Assembly: GCF_023898315.1 (NCBI RefSeq)
Contig: NC_064619.1
Location: forward strand, 486,865,376 to 486,929,375
Direction: 5' to 3'
Length of the DNA: 64,000 bases
Origin: Schistocerca nitens
Taxonomy: Eukaryota; Arthropoda; Insecta; Orthoptera; Acrididae
In this document: positions 45,602 to 60,200 of the stretch, piece by piece
Layout: each line of letters begins with the position of its first letter
How positions within the stretch are numbered: position 1 is the first letter of the stretch
The notes under the pieces: generated by a model
The model's input: only the letters and a program-made list of their open reading frames with translations
Database searches by the model: none
What the model was told of the DNA's origin: nothing
Position numbers and translations under genes: made by a program

Positions 45602-47896
45602 ACAGCACACAGTTCTCGCCCAGATGTAAGCAATGTTGTTGTATGGTATTAGGCAAGCTTCAGTTCTCTACATTCTGTAATTTTCTGCAAGCGATATTAA
45701 CTAGTGCGCTATTGCCATGGCACACATCTTGATTAGTTTGATTCTGTTTAGAGCGAAGATAACAGAATATCTTGTAATAGTGAATCCCGTGGGAGGTGCT
45801 CTACAGATGAGCAAGATGAAGCCAGAGCATTGTCAACTTGGACTACTCTTACCTGGACTGATTTACTTACGGGGGTGTGTTCTGCGGAATGTCATTTAGA
45901 CTTCTTATTCGAACTTTGTAGATTGTCACCGGTAGACGTGTGTGGAACTCTTTTAAAAACGTTCACCGTTGATTTCCCGCCCGTTTTAATTATATTGTAC
46001 GAAATGTACGCAACCAGTACGATCAGGAAAAATACGTAGTTCGTTAGATGTCAACTGACGATACAACAGAGTATTATTTTGGTCCCTTGATGGATTAAAG
46101 AAAATGCGTTACTAGTCACTGCTACAGAAATTTATTTATGTACAATTAGTGTAGGCGATTATTTTGATTTTAGCCGTGAGACGTGTAATGTGATTGTTGT
46201 GAATTTCACAAAATTCGGTAGCTGTATTTTCACTGTTTGGCTTAGGAGGCCAAAATTTTCCATGTGAGACGCTCGCAGTTTTTTGAGAGGTACCTACAGG
46301 GTATCGTACTATCGCAGAGGAGGAGTGCTCAAAGCTGCAACTGATTTCGAAATTATTGTATAGTTCGAAGTATTTTGACAAACGACAGCAAGGCGTCTCA
46401 ACATTCCGGTTATTGCGAAGGAAACTGGAACTTTTTGCTGGAGAAGGAGTAATATATGACATAGTTAACGAAGTACAACTTACAATGCCTGCAATGTGTT
46501 GTTAAGTAACAGTGCAATAGTGCTGTTTGCAGGTGACCTTTTCAGATTCTAGTAAAAGTATACAAATAAATGTAGCCATCCTGAAACTAAGACTGTATCT
46601 GAGCTCATAAATCCAACGAAGTAAGGTTCTGAAGCAGCACTGGAGTGTTATCATATAACAAGTACTGACAGCTGCCCTCTAACTACCTTGTGTCGAATTC
46701 ACCTGAAACACCGAAAAAGGGTAAAGAATCGTTATATGAATACTACACTAGCAACAGAGATGTTCAAAAAACTTTCACGAATTAGTAATTAAATTCAGAA
46801 GATTTATCGATTTGCCCCTTGCCGTATTCCCCACTTATGTGTGAACCATGACTTTGGTTTTATTTCAGATACTTCACTGCACATTCAAATGGCCATAGTA
46901 ACACTCTCATAGAATTTAAACTTTCGCTTAAGTTATCTTCAGATTTCATTTTCATCTCGTTTCATTATCCTTCAGTTAAAGTAAATCAACCGTTCACAAA
47001 TTTAAAGAACTTTTACATCTCCAGAATATGAGATACCTATGTTTGTCCATCCATTGAACAAATGGGGCGTCCAGTACCTTTAAATTCTACGTCTTCGTGT
47101 GCTGTGTTACATTGACGTGTCCAGTTTCCACTTTTGATGTAAAAGATCAGAGTCCTTTCGATAGGTTCGTCTATTCCCATGTAATGTTAGCAAACAGGGG
47201 CGATCGGTGAAGTTTTATTCCTACCAGACCTGAATATCATGTAGCTCACACATGTTTCTTGTGGGGCTTATTAAATTTCAAGAGTATCGAAAGAAGAATA
47301 AGCTAAAGTGCATCAGCTTATTTCTTGTGGTGGTAATATATTTAGAAAATACGTTAAAATGGTACATACCTAGCAATCTACTGAACGATATCACAAGAAG
47401 AAATAAATTTAGGAGCTGTGTACCTAACTTTTTCTCAACAATGTGGAAGAGACTAATTGAAATTTACAAGTCACGGTGCTGTTCAAGGTAAAATAAAAGT
47501 GTGTGGAGTAGGAGGCGAAATTTATTTGTATTGAGCAGTAGAAAACTTTCCTATCGCAATATTCTGAAAAAAGATATTCTGGCGTGGCCGACCTTAAGCA
47601 CAGTGTAACTAACAACATTGTGAAAGTTATTTAGACAACTGTGACGAATACAATTCACTTTGCTATTCCATTATCATACTGTAGAACACCGGCCACATTT
47701 TAGGAAGAAAAATTACTTGTTTCACTTTACATTTTTCCCATATCTATAAACTATCAAATGCAGTACTGAAGTACCTTATAATTTTACGTTGTATCGCCTT
47801 ATCCTAGTTTTTTGTGTCGTAAGTCGGGAATTATTACCTGCCATTTCGATTTTTTGTGTATCCCTTCTATTGTTAACAGCTGCCATGAATTAAAAT
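45602..47896. other. No gene recognised (second copy of 2297-4592)
   Basis: Near-identical to copy 1 with a few substitutions and single-base indels (for example one base fewer near 46741). Confidence 0.5.
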
Positions 47897-48704
47897 GTCT
47901 ACGTCTACGTGATTACTCTGCTATTCACAATACAGTGCCTGGCAGAGGGTTCAACGAATCGCCTTCAAGCTCTCTACCGTTTCATACAACTCTAACGGCG
48001 CGCGGGAAAAACGAGCACTTAAATTTTTCTGTGCGAGCCCTGATTTCTCTTATTTTATCATGAACATCATTTCTCCCTATGTAGATGGGTGGCAAAACAA
48101 TGTTTTCGCAATCGAGGGAGAGAAATTTAATGAGAAGATCTCGTCGCAACGAAAAACGCCTTTGTTTTAATTATTGACACTCCAATTCACGTACCATGTC
48201 TGTGGCACTATCTCCCCTATTTCGAGATAGTACAAAATGAGCCGCCATTCTTTGAACTTTTTCGATGCCATCCGTCAGTCCCACCTGATGCGGATCCCAC
48301 ACCGCACAGCAATATTCCAGAATACGGCGGACAAGCGTGGTGTAAGCAATCTCTTTAGTAGACCTGTTGCACCTTCTAAGTGTTCTGCCAGTGAATAGCA
48401 GTCTTTGGTTTGCTCTACCCACAACATTATTAATGTGATCGTTTCGGTTTAAGTTATTTGTAGTTGTAATCCCCAAGTATTTAGTTGAATTTACAGCCTT
48501 CAGATTTGTGTGACTTATCGTGTAATCGAAATTTAGCGGATTTCTTTTAATACTCATGTGAATAACTTCACTCTTTTCTTTATTCATGGTCAGTTGCAAC
48601 TTTTCGCACCATACAGATATCTTATCTAAATCATTTTGAAATTCATTTTGGTCATCTGCTGACTTTACAAGTCGGTAAATGACGTTATCATCTGTGAAAA
48701 ATCT
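47897..48704 (-). mobile_element. CR1-like 3' fragment (second copy of 4593-5400)
   Basis: The C-terminal LINE reading frame at 48171-48599 is unchanged in protein sequence relative to copy 1. Confidence 0.85.
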
Positions 48705-48780
48705 AATTGTATTTTATCATAGAGATAAGAGGATATTCCGTCCTTTACTACTGAATTTACGTGTGTTTATCAAACTTTTT

Positions 48781-48988
48781 GCCCGTATCTCGTGGTCGTG
48801 CGGTAGCGTTCTCGCTTCCCACGCCCGGGTTCCCGGGTTCGATTCCCGGCGGGGTCAGGGATTTTCTCTACCTCGTGATGGCTGGGTGTTGTGTGCTGTC
48901 CTTAGGTTAGTTAGGTTTAAGTAGTTCTAAGTTCTAGGGGACTGATGACCATAGATGTTAAGTCGCATAGTGCTCAGAGCCATTTTGA
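48781..48988 (+). mobile_element. Gly-headed SINE (second copy of 5477-5684)
   Basis: Same insertion. The left target-site copy now reads ATCAAACTTTTT while the right one (48989-49000) keeps ACCAAACTTTTT: a substitution after duplication, or an allelic difference. Confidence 0.92.
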
Positions 48989-49000
48989 ACCAAACTTTTT

Positions 49001-49784
49001 CGCCTAATCGTGCTAGCCACTTCAGAGGTCTATAATATACAGTATATTTGTAATCAGATTTTATCTATATAATAAAGGAAAATCTAAGCTGCAACTGACG
49101 AAAAATGGTGCAAATATTAACATTTTGCGTTTGCGTTATTATTTCACACAAAAGTCCTTAGAGAGGTGTAAAAGTAGTTACGAAATATCTTTAAATTACC
49201 CAAATATTCTTAAACATTTTCATTACTTTGTTTTTGGGACATAACAGCTGAGTCATTTTCTTCGGGTTGAAGTTAACTGTACAGCCATGAACATTGCAGA
49301 ATACTCCAGTCTGTGACAAAATCCTTACGTCTAGGTGATCCATGATCCATATGTATAAACTGCACATATAGCTCATGTCGTACCCCCATAAATGTTCCAA
49401 ACGACTCTTCCTTGCTTTAGGTGAAGTAAATAAAAAATGAAACAAAAACGTGCCTTCTGCAACAGCATTTTCCTCTGTGACATTAGTCCTGAAATTAAAA
49501 TTTAACGTCATAACAAATCAAGGGGATAGGTGCCATAGTATAAGTAGCAGCGTTCATGAACTCTCTCTGAATTCTCAGTCGCCCTTAAGGCTGAGCTTTA
49601 TGGTCGTGCTATTCATTCCTTTGTTTACTCGTTTGAGGTTACATCCACATGCTAGACAATTGTTATTTTGCCAGTGCAGTTCAGTGAATTGCAGCACTTG
49701 TGTCCCACTTGCAAAGACACTCGTAACGCTTCTGTTATGACCAGCTGCTGAGTGTGTTTACATACCTACTACTTCATACCCACA
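49001..49784. other. No gene recognised (second copy of 5697-6473)
   Basis: Contains the 7-bp tandem insertion (ATGATCC twice) near 49342, absent from copy 1. Confidence 0.5.
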
Positions 49785-50324
49785 GACACTGATGAGGAAG
49801 AATGTTATGGCCACCGACCCACTGTCGATATAAACCCGTCCAGGCGATAGCAGCGTCACATAGCGAGGAATGACTGCTAGTCAGACAAACTCACGGTGCA
49901 TCTAGTATCGGTGAGCGTGCCGTTCGTGCGTAGACTGGGGGAGACCTGCGACATGTCTCAATTTGACCGAGGGCTGATTGTGTCGGCCCGGAGGCTTGTC
50001 ACGTCCATTTCGGAAACTGCATGACTTGTGGGGACACCCCTCATTACAGATGTTGGAGGTCGTAAGCTGGGCAGACTGGTAAAACAGGACGGGCGACCAA
50101 GTATAGCAGAACTAACATTAGAGATTAATGCTGGACAGAGTGCAATTTACGGGAATTTACGGAAATTAAGCGACTTGTGTGTGCAGATGTGGTACCAACT
50201 CCCTACAGAGCCCTACCAACGCCTCATTGCATCCCTGCCACGACACGTCGCCCTTGATACCCGTGTCAGAGGTGGACATACCGGCTATTAGGTAGATGGT
50301 CGTAATGTTCTGGCTGATCAGTCT
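49785..50324 (+). mobile_element. Deleted Tc1 (second copy of 6474-7013)
   Basis: Same internal deletion and ends; only a handful of substitutions. Confidence 0.85.
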
Positions 50325-52177
50325 AGTTTTCTACGTACAAGTATAGACAGTAGTTAATGAGAGAACAATGTATGCTGAGGGCGTCAAATGTTGATTACGT
50401 TTCAGTTCCTGCGTGTGTAGTGCCATATTACATGTGGCTCACTGAGTTGTAGAGTAAATATCGAGATTACAGGAACTACTTTGTTATCCTTAGGAGCAGA
50501 CTCTTTGTAGTCACTCTAGTCTTTTGACTGTTATCATTAGTGTCAATGATTTACCTCTTAAGCTTCATACGCAAATTTTCAAAGAGAAGTCCTGTGGATT
50601 CCAAATTTTTCCATTCCACTACCATTGTCACAACAGTTTTTATTACTGTTATTATTTATATTCATTATGTAGCTCTAATAAAAATAACAAGTAGGAATTA
50701 TGCACGTATAACTTCCACTTTCATCGACGGAGAGGTAATGACAGACAGGACTCGCATTGGAGAGAAAATCGAATGACTTTTATTCCTAAGGAACCATTGT
50801 TGCGTTTGCCTTAATCTACTAAGAGAAGCCATCGACCCCTAGACCTTGCTGGTCGAAAGACAACTTCAACCACCCTCATGCGAGTCCCCTGCATTACCAC
50901 AACGCCGCCTGTTGCGAACAAAAGAAATAACGAGACGTGTTATATCATTAATCCAAAGATTTATTGGACTGGTAACTGTGGTTTCAGGTGGTATTGGCCG
51001 CGATATCGCGGTCGCACATTTTAGCAGCCAGACGGTCTTCTCCAGACGTCGCGTTGGTGGCCACGCGTGAACACATCCAGCGTCTGGCATGGCGGATATC
51101 AAGAGCTGCGCGGTGTGAAGTGCAGACCTCCAAGGTGGGCGCGGAGGACACCGGAGTGATCTGCCGACAAATATAAATTTCAAAATTAGAAGCGTCGCCC
51201 TTTTGTGGTGGGTTGATACGACATCGGTAAAGGAAAGTGCTAAATTATCGTAGAACCCCATGCTAATAAATGGTCGTTTCCTGTATCCATAGAAGGAGTG
51301 TTTCTACCACCCAAACTCATGAGCCCTAGAATACTATTTATCGCAAATTTGAAAACTACCAACAGTGAATGTTTGCCTATTTTCTCCTCCTGGAGTGTGA
51401 TCTATTGTGGTGAAACGGTCTACAAAATTATTGCATCATGATGGTAGATAGCTGTTACAAGTATCATAATATTTATGAGTTAGTGGATACCTCACGCAAA
51501 CTGATCTATTATCCTCATCTGAACTATATTCATTAAGGAATGGAGAGGATTGTGACTGTTGGCAAATGCATCCATACCAAAATAGTAGAGTTTCTTCAAA
51601 CAAGTTGTGTAAATGTTCAGTTCAAATTCGTAGAGCTTCATGGACAACTATGTGACAGAAAAATAAACGATCATGCAGCATAAGAAATGAGATTAAAATA
51701 TCAAGAATAATCGTGGGACGCTGAAGGTGCACTGTGCTGAAAATATGAGAACCGTGTTATGGGCGGGAGGGGACATAGGAGAACGTTTCCTGAATGGCTA
51801 TCCATCATCTGAAAGTGTAGGTTCGGTATTGTATGTACCATTGATTCTTCAATTTAAGTATATCCTACCAATGCTAGAGCGAAAAGATATGTATGCCGCA
51901 TAAGGATTTTGTATCTGATCAGAGTTCACAATTGGTATAAAAGAACAGCAGACTATGGGTACCGAGAAAGTTTATGGGTCGCCCAAAGAATTTTGTAGCC
52001 ATGGTGATATATCTAAACTGACAGCATTTCAGTTATATTAAAAATCGTAAAACTCTATACTCGAATAATATCTTGAAGATTCCCCTTCTGAAGGGAGCTA
52101 CCATGTGATCATGAAACGAGAAATACACTTAGAAACCAAAGTCGGTTGTCCTTTACACAGATCGAAGTACCACTCAC
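50325..52177. other. No gene recognised (second copy of 7014-8866)
   Basis: Nearly unchanged; the palindrome CCGCGATATCGCGG is kept at 50998-51011. Confidence 0.45.
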
Positions 52178-52261
52178 CGTAACAGCACCGCCTTAATTCT
52201 CCTCCTGCAGCCGTCTCTGCAGCAACTCCACGAAAAAGGCGTCCAGTGTGAACTGACGCTC
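52178..52261 (-). CDS. 84-bp cassette exon c, second copy
   Basis: Identical to 8867-8950, including the in-frame TAA and both splice sites. Confidence 0.42.
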
Positions 52262-52862
52262 CTGTTGGAAAAGATCTTATTACTTTCATGTTATCTAACA
52301 TGTGAAGTGATTCACAATTTGTGCTAGTTCCTGTCATATAAAAGTATAACGAATTGTAAAATTTACCACAAATTAGCACGGTTCAGGTATCGAAATTAAG
52401 AATATAGTAATTCAATATAGTATCCAACTAACACAATTCGTTTCACATCTCAGATACTATTAATACTAACAAATAACTAATATCCCATTATCTTTAACAT
52501 TTTCTGATGTACGACTGGTTAATGGTGTGCTTCTGAGGTTATTCCGTGTTGCTGTTGCTGCTTTGTGGTCAAAATTTCAACAACTGACCGAGCCATCTTC
52601 TTCAGATCGTCAGACGTTTCCTGACTGATTTGAGTCAAGCAGAGCGTACATTACCGCAAAGTTCGCAGCACATGAAGTTGATGGCCGGGACGTCCGTTGA
52701 AGTATTGTGCACAAAATGAACACAACAATTCTGCCTAACACCCGGAAGCAGACCAATAACTAGTACCATCTTCGAGAGTAAGTTATCATGTAGTGAGAAA
52801 ACGAAAAATTCGCTTTCAAACTAAATGCTACTATTCCCTATACGGTTCGAATTTATACTAAC

Positions 52863-52946
52863 CGGAGCAGGACGGACTTCTTTCTCTTCCTGCAGCCGCT
52901 TCTGCAGAATCTCCTCAAAAAAGGCGTCCAAAGTGAACTGACGCTC
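52863..52946 (-). CDS. 84-bp cassette exon b, second copy
   Basis: Same as 9552-9635 except GAG (Glu) for GAC (Asp) at residue 21, which matches cassette a. The reading frame and splice sites are intact. Confidence 0.5.
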
Positions 52947-53547
52947 CTGTTGGAAAAGAGCTTCTTAGTTTTATGTTATCCAACATGTGCAGTAGTCCAA
53001 AATTAATGTTATTTCCTATCATATAAAAGTGTTACGAAGTGTTACATTTATAATAAATTTACAAGTGTACATGTGTCGCTACTTAATATCTAGTAACTCA
53101 ACTTAGTATCCAAGAAACACCAGTCGTGTGATGTCTCAGCAGCAATTAATACTAACAAATATCTAATATCCCATTATCTTTAACATTTTTCTGGGCACGA
53201 CTGGTTAATGATGTGCTTCTGAGGTTATGCCGTGTTGTTGTTCCTGCTTTATTGTCAACATTTCAGCAACTGACCGACCCATCTTCTTCAGGTCGTGTGA
53301 CGTTCAATGACTGGTTTGAGTCCAAGCAGCGAGTACACATTACTGCAAAGTTCGCAGCACATGAAGTTGATCGCTGGGACGTCCGTCGAAATAATGTCCA
53401 CAAAATGAACACAACAATTCGGCCTAACACCCGGAAGCAGACCAGTAAGTAGTATCATATTCGATAGTTATCATGTAGTGAGAAAACGAAAAATTCACTT
53501 TGAAATCAAATGCTACTATTCCTTCTACTGTTGCAATTTACACTCAC

Positions 53548-53631
53548 CGAAACAGAAAGGACTTCTTTCTCTTCCTGCAGCCGCTTCTGCAGTATCTCCT
53601 CAAAAAACGAGTCCAGGGTGAACTGACGCTC
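53548..53631 (-). CDS. 84-bp cassette exon a, second copy
   Basis: Identical to 10237-10320. Downstream of the donor one substitution occurs, and a T-run in the upstream intron (near 53747) is one base shorter than in copy 1. Confidence 0.5.
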
Positions 53632-55218
53632 CTGTAAGAAAAAGAACTTATTAGTTTGATTAGTCGTAGAGCATGTTTGGTAATTCAGAGATAGCGGTAG
53701 GTCTTTACATACACATGTGTTACAAATTCTTACATTTATTTCGAATTTTTGCCCTAGAGACAGTGATAGTGTGTGTACCCTGACTATCTGTAGTATCAGA
53801 TAGAATTCTGTTCTTCCGACATTTACTACCATTATCCTACGTATTATGAGTTAAACTGCAATGACAGAGGCCTAGAATGTAACTTCTTGAGCCACGGTCT
53901 TTTCATTACGAGCTCCTCCTTGTTCTTTCTCTGTAAAGAAAAGTAAGTGGGACTGTAACAAGTTTTGCTAACAGTTCCTGTTTCTCTGTTCTCTGACTAC
54001 ACTGTACATTCCCTTTGGTCAGTCTCATATTAAACACGGTCAGCAGGTAACTGGCTGGGCAACCAGATGGTCTGCAATGTCGTCTTCAATCAGTCGATTG
54101 CGTTGGCAGCAATTTAAGTTTAGCTCTGCCCCTAGAATACTTTTCACCATAATTTTTTACAACTTGAGAGGGTTGTTACCATTCTCAGGCCTCTCACATA
54201 GTTATTTGTTCAGTGTTAACAAATACCACACCCATTTTCTCGGAATGATAAATGGTTAGAATCAACTGTCCATGTCTGAGGTCAGTGTTACGTTGTCTGA
54301 ATTGTTTAATCAGCATTCAGGTTCGATTATCAACATTATCTTACCTAACGGGACAAGTCCGGATATATTGTGGTAATAACACGGTTGAGAGGAGCTAGGG
54401 CCAGTGGGATCTAGGGAAAAGAGCAAGCAGATAATGTAGCCAAGGGGGCCTGCAGGGAACACAGCGAGACACAGTGTGAGGCTACCCTGCAGGTCAGAGA
54501 ATATACGACTTTGACATGCTAAAGTCACCCTGGCTCCCATCCGAATAGGACACATTCCTAATGGCTTCATACTCATGTTAAACGACCATTAGATCTGTGA
54601 TGCATGTGGTATTAGAATTCTTATACTCCAAATTTTACGGCACTTTACCTTTGATGAGAACGCAAAAGTAAATTTAAGAGGACTCCAGCTCTTTGTTTTA
54701 CTTGAAGTAGAGACGACTATTGCAAATTTTAAACATTTTATGTAGGTCTGGAGATAAGCTCAAGTTTTACGGTAAAGACTTTTATGAGCTCCAGTGATCA
54801 ACAAACTCATCCATCCATCAGTGACATTCGTTGCTGCCGTTATTATATATCCGATCACGATGCGTAAGAGCAGTATGCTAACCACATGCTCCTCCATACA
54901 GTGACATCTATCGTCCGACGATGACGAGGCGGTCGATCGGTACCTTTGGAACTTCAGAGGAGTGATTGGACGGAGTTAGGTAGTTAGGTGGTATTTTTTA
55001 TAATCGTCACAATCATCACTCGGGCAGAGATGCCTATCTAAGACGTGTTATTTACAATGACGTGTCACATGGGATGTTTATAGCAAACCAAATATTCATT
55101 TACAGTAATTCGTGACAGTTTGCAATATCTGCTGTTCATGTTATGTACAATCAGGTAGCTCTCAGACTTTACTGCTTTGCATATTACGTCACCAGTGATG
55201 AAACGTGACGTGGCTCAC
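53632..55218. other. Presumed intron (second copy of 10321-11908)
   Basis: Few differences from copy 1; no element recognised. Confidence 0.4.
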
Positions 55219-55322
55219 CTGTACAGTACCCCGAACAGCGACCAAGTTCTCCAGTCGCTGACCCTCTTCTTTCTCCCCTCCGAAACACCGGGAGAAAAAC
55301 TTCTTCATGCGTCGGAACATTG
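55219..55322 (-). CDS. Candidate first coding exon, second copy
   Basis: Identical to 11909-12012: acceptor, ATG and all 34 codons, ending at CAG|GTGAGC. The surrounding kilobase is nearly unchanged too, so identity alone does not prove constraint. Confidence 0.45.
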
Positions 55323-56297
55323 CTGTAACGATAACAAACAGCACGTTAGACATGACCAGACCGTGTCTACGAGTACGTTTTGCAGCAGTGTCCCACAACT
55401 AGATCACAAGAAAAACCTGGGACCGTGACGATATGTCTGTAACCGTATGTTTTGTAATAAAAGCAGCTGCTTGTATCAAAAACGACATGTACAGTCTATA
55501 TAATATATGACGAGAATACGATTTTTACGGCTATCCATATTGCCGAGTCAATGTATTCTCTCAAGGATGCACTGTTCCTTCTTTGTGTCAGTCATGAAAA
55601 ACCCTAAATCTAAACTACACTTCATCGTCATATGAGCTAAACAGTAACATGCACGACGTAATAGCTGTGTTTATGATTGAAATTTACCCAGCCGTTTCTA
55701 CATGAAGAAAACACAAAAATAGCTCATAAACAGCTAATACGTTAAACATCGACAGTGCTCCAAGATTTTAATTGTACTTCCTTAAGTGACAGGAAAACAT
55801 AATCTTTTTCCTACACTGCCATATCAACTCAGTATGACCCTACACGGCTGGAGCCTGTTTACGACTTTTCTTTTTCACCGACGGGAGAAAATAACAGCAC
55901 GAACCAACGATAAGCCATACCGCCTGTATGTGTAATCGAAAAGGAGAGAGATAGATGACACCATTCTCATTGTGAAACTAAGCTATAAATTTGAGAATCT
56001 ATCATTCCAGCACTTGAACGTTGACATAAACTCAGTGAGGATATCTGTCTCTACAAGTCAAGCATCATCGGAAGTTTCTGAAGTTGCATTACGTATTGAA
56101 ACAATGTACTGGAATGTAAGTCGAACTGTGTTTTCACATGCAGTCCCATTACTAGTAACATGTTGCGAAGCCACATCACACTACAGTTTTCTGGTACATC
56201 TCCACTAAATACATAGTCATCTAAATGCTTATTCGGTGTTCTAATTGCAGATGTATACTGAAAATAAACAGGTGACAGATAAAGCAATGGTTCTTGC

Positions 56298-56378
56298 CTC
56301 TCGGCGATTACAATATATACACCTTGCTTCTGAAGCATGGCGTTCGCTTCATTCAAGGCATCTAAAGCTCCCCAAGAA
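56298..56378 (-). CDS. Candidate exon A, second copy
   Basis: Unchanged from 12988-13068, including the AG|GCAAGA donor. Confidence 0.35.
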
Positions 56379-57259
56379 CTTGTTCTCGAAACACAAAATC
56401 CAACACAATAGCGACTGAATCAAAATTAAAAGTTCTTTTACTCAAGAACTCAAGGAACGAATTCGTTTCGATACTTCAGCTACTCCAGAGAATGCGGAAG
56501 TAATTACTACGCAATGGTCCACCACAGCTAAGCTGATTTTTGTTAGCAAACCCTGTAGTCAACATTAAGCAGCAACCTCGATAACTGCAGAGCACAACGT
56601 TGTTCTGGAATGTCGATGTCAATGGTTAAACAAGCACTGCAATGAAAATTTTCAGTAATTTGAATCTATGTAAGACGAAATAATCATGTTTTACGATTGA
56701 AAAGTATACAGCGGAGTCTAAATGTTGAAAACATCCGTACAGTTAATAAACTCCCAAGTGATCTACCAGTTAACAATACTTCGAGATAGTGATTTAATGT
56801 CCAACAATACTTCGAGATAGTGCTTTAATGACCATAAGCAACAGGAAAGTAATACTCTCATGATAAGGTGCCAGGTCAACTCAGTATAAATCTACACAGT
56901 TATAACCAGTTTCCAACGTGTGTTCTTCTTCGCAGACGAAAGATAATTCTAGCAGTATAACCCTACAATGATCATTAGCAATATGTCGGTGTAATCGACG
57001 AGACAGAAAGATCGGTTACACCGTTTTCATTGTGAAAGTAAAAATTAAAGTAAATAGAGACCGCTCCGAGTCTACCACAACCACAGATAACATTTAATAA
57101 CAGTCCGATTGTATTCTTGGAGAAGACGATCACAAGATAGACTATTACGGTCGAAAACAAACATAAAAAATCTTTTGTAGAGGAGGCGTTGTGCAGCTTT
57201 AATGAATGTTAACAACTGTATTGTGAAATGGACAGCTACAACGGTACGTTTCATTAGAG

Positions 57260-60200
57260 ACCATAGGGTGGTGCGGTTTCGGGTTCCGCTGGATAGGTCA
57301 GGAGTCCACTACACACAGCAGGCGGGTACACGGGTAACAGGGGATGTGTGGCGTGGACTGGGCAGTTTTTAGGTTAAATGGCCTCTGGCAAGTACAGAAA
57401 GGGCAACAGCCTCAAAGGGTGCGGGGCAAAATCAGGACATGCGGGGACCAAGCAGCGATCTGTATTGTAATTGTACACTGTCGAAGCTGCGTTGGTAAAG
57501 TACCGCAACTTGAAGCGCTATTAGAAAGCACCGAAGCTGGAATCGTTATAGGTACGGAAAGCTGGCTGAAGCCAGAGATAAATTCTGCCGAAATTTTTAC
57601 AAAGGCACAGACGGTGTTTAGAAAGGATAGATTGCATGCAACCGGTGGTGGCGTGTTTGTCGCTGTTAGTAGTAGTTTATCCTGTAGTGAAGTAGAAGTG
57701 GATAGTTCCTGTGAATTATTATGGGTGGGGGTTACACTCAACAACCGAGCTAGGTTAATAATTGGCTCCTTTTACCGACCTCCCGACTCAGCAGCATTAG
57801 TGGCGGAACAACTGAGAGAAAATCTGGAATACATTTCACATAAATTTTCTAAGCGTGTTATAGTCTTAGGTGGAGATTTCAATTTACCAGATATAGACTG
57901 GGACACTCAGATGTTTAGGATGGATGGTAGGGACGTAGCATCGAGTAACATTATATTGAGTGCACTATCCGAAAAATTACCTCGAGCAATTAAACAGAGA
58001 ACCGACTCGTGGAGATAACATCTTGGACCTATTGATAACAAACAGACCCGAACTTTTCGACTCTGTAAGCGCAGAACAGGGAATCAGTGATAATAAGACC
58101 GTTGTAGCATCCCTGAATATGGAAGTAATTAGGAATATAAAAAGGGAGGAAGGTTTATCTGTTTAGCAAGAGTAATAGAAGGCAGATTTCAGACTACCTA
58201 ACAGATCAAAACGAAAATTTCTGTTCCGACACTGACAATGTTGAGTGTTTATGGAAAAAGTTCAAGGCAATCGTAAAATGCGTTTAAGACAGGTACGTGC
58301 CGAGTAAACCTGATAGGGACGAGAAAAACCAACCGTGGTTCAACAACAAAGATAGGAAACTACTGCGAAAGCAAAGAGAGCTTCACTGCAAGTTTAAACG
58401 CTACCAAAACCTCTCAGACAAACAGAAGCTAAACGATGTCAAAGTCAGCGTAAGGAGGGCTATGCGTGAAGCGTTCAGTGAATTCGAAAGTAAAATTCTG
58501 TGTACCGACTTGACAGAAAATCCTAGGAAGTTCTGGTCTTACGTTAAATCAATAAGTGGCCCGAATCCAGACACTCTGGGAGGATGATGGCATTGAAACA
58601 CAGGATGACACGCTTAAAGCTGAAATACTAAACACCTTTTTCCAAAGCTGTTTCACAGAGGAAGACCGCACTGCAGTTCCTTCAATAAACCCTCGCACAA
58701 ACGAAAAAATGGCTGACATCGAAACAAGTGTCCAAGGAATAGAAAAGCAACTGAAATCACTCAACAGAGGAAAGTCCACTGGACCTGACGGGATACCAAT
58801 TCGATTCTACACAGGGTACGCTAAAGAACTTGCCCCCTTCTAACAGCCGTGTACCGCAAGGGAAGGTTCCAAATGATTGGAAAGGAGACACAGGTAGTCC
58901 CAGTCTTCAAGAAGGGTCGTCGAGCAGATGCGCAAAACTATAGACCTAGATCTCTGACATCGATCTCTTGTAGAATTTTAGAACATATTTTTTGCTCGCG
59001 TATCATGTCATTTCTGGAAACCTAGAATCTACTCTGTAGGAATCAATACGGATTCCGGAAACAGCGATCGTGTAAGACCCAACTCGCTTTATTTGTTCAT
59101 GAGACCCAGAAAATATTAGATGCTGGCTCCCAGGTAGATGCAATTTTCCTTGACTTCCGGAAGGCGTTCAATACAGTTACGCAATGTCGCCTGGTAAACA
59201 AAGTAAGAGCCTACGGAATATCAGACCAGCTTTGTGGCTGGATTGTAGAGTTTTTAGCAAACAGAACACAGCATTTTGTTCTCAATGGATAGACGTCTAC
59301 AGACGTTAAAGTAACCTCTGGCGTGCCACAGGGGAGTGTTATGGGACCATTGCTTTTCACAATACATATAAATGACCTCGTAGATAGTGTCGGAATTTCC
59401 ATGCGGCTTTCCGCGGATGATGCTGCAGTATACAGAGAAGTTGCAGCATTAGAAAGTTGTAGCGAAATGCAGGAAGATCTGCAGCGGATAGGCACTTGGT
59501 GCAGGGAGTGGCAACTGACCCTTAACATAAAAAAATGTAACGTATTGCGAATACATAGAAAGAAGGATCCTTTATTGTCTGATAATATGATAGCGGAACA
59601 AGCACTGGTAGCAGTTACTTCAGTAAAATATCTGGGAGTACGCGTGCGGAACGATTTGAAGCGGTAAGGCGGGTACCCTGTTGGCTCAAATGGTTGAAAT
59701 GGCTCTGAGCACTATGGGACTCAACTGCTGTGGTCATAAGTCCCCTAGAACTTAGAACTACTTAAACCTAACTAACCTAAGGACAGCACACAACACCCAG
59801 CCATCACGAGGCAGAGAAAATCCCTGACCCCGCCGGGAATCGAACCCGGGAACCCGGGCGTGGGAAGCGAGAACGATACCGCACGACCACGAGATGCGGG
59901 CTACCAGGTTGAGATTCATTGGGAGAGTCCTTAGAAAATGTAGTCCATCAACAAAGGAGGTGGCTTACAAACACTCGTTCGACCTATACTTGGGTATTGC
60001 TCATCAGTGTGGGATCCGTACCAGATCGGGTTCACAGAGGAGATAGAGAAGATCCAAAGAACATAGACGCGTTTCGTCACAGAGTTATTTTGTACGTGTG
60101 GTACCGTTACGGAGATGTTTAGCAAACTCAAGTGGCAGACTCTGCAAGAGAGGCGCTCTGCATCGCTGTGTAGCTTGCTGTCCAGGTTTCGAGAGAGTAC

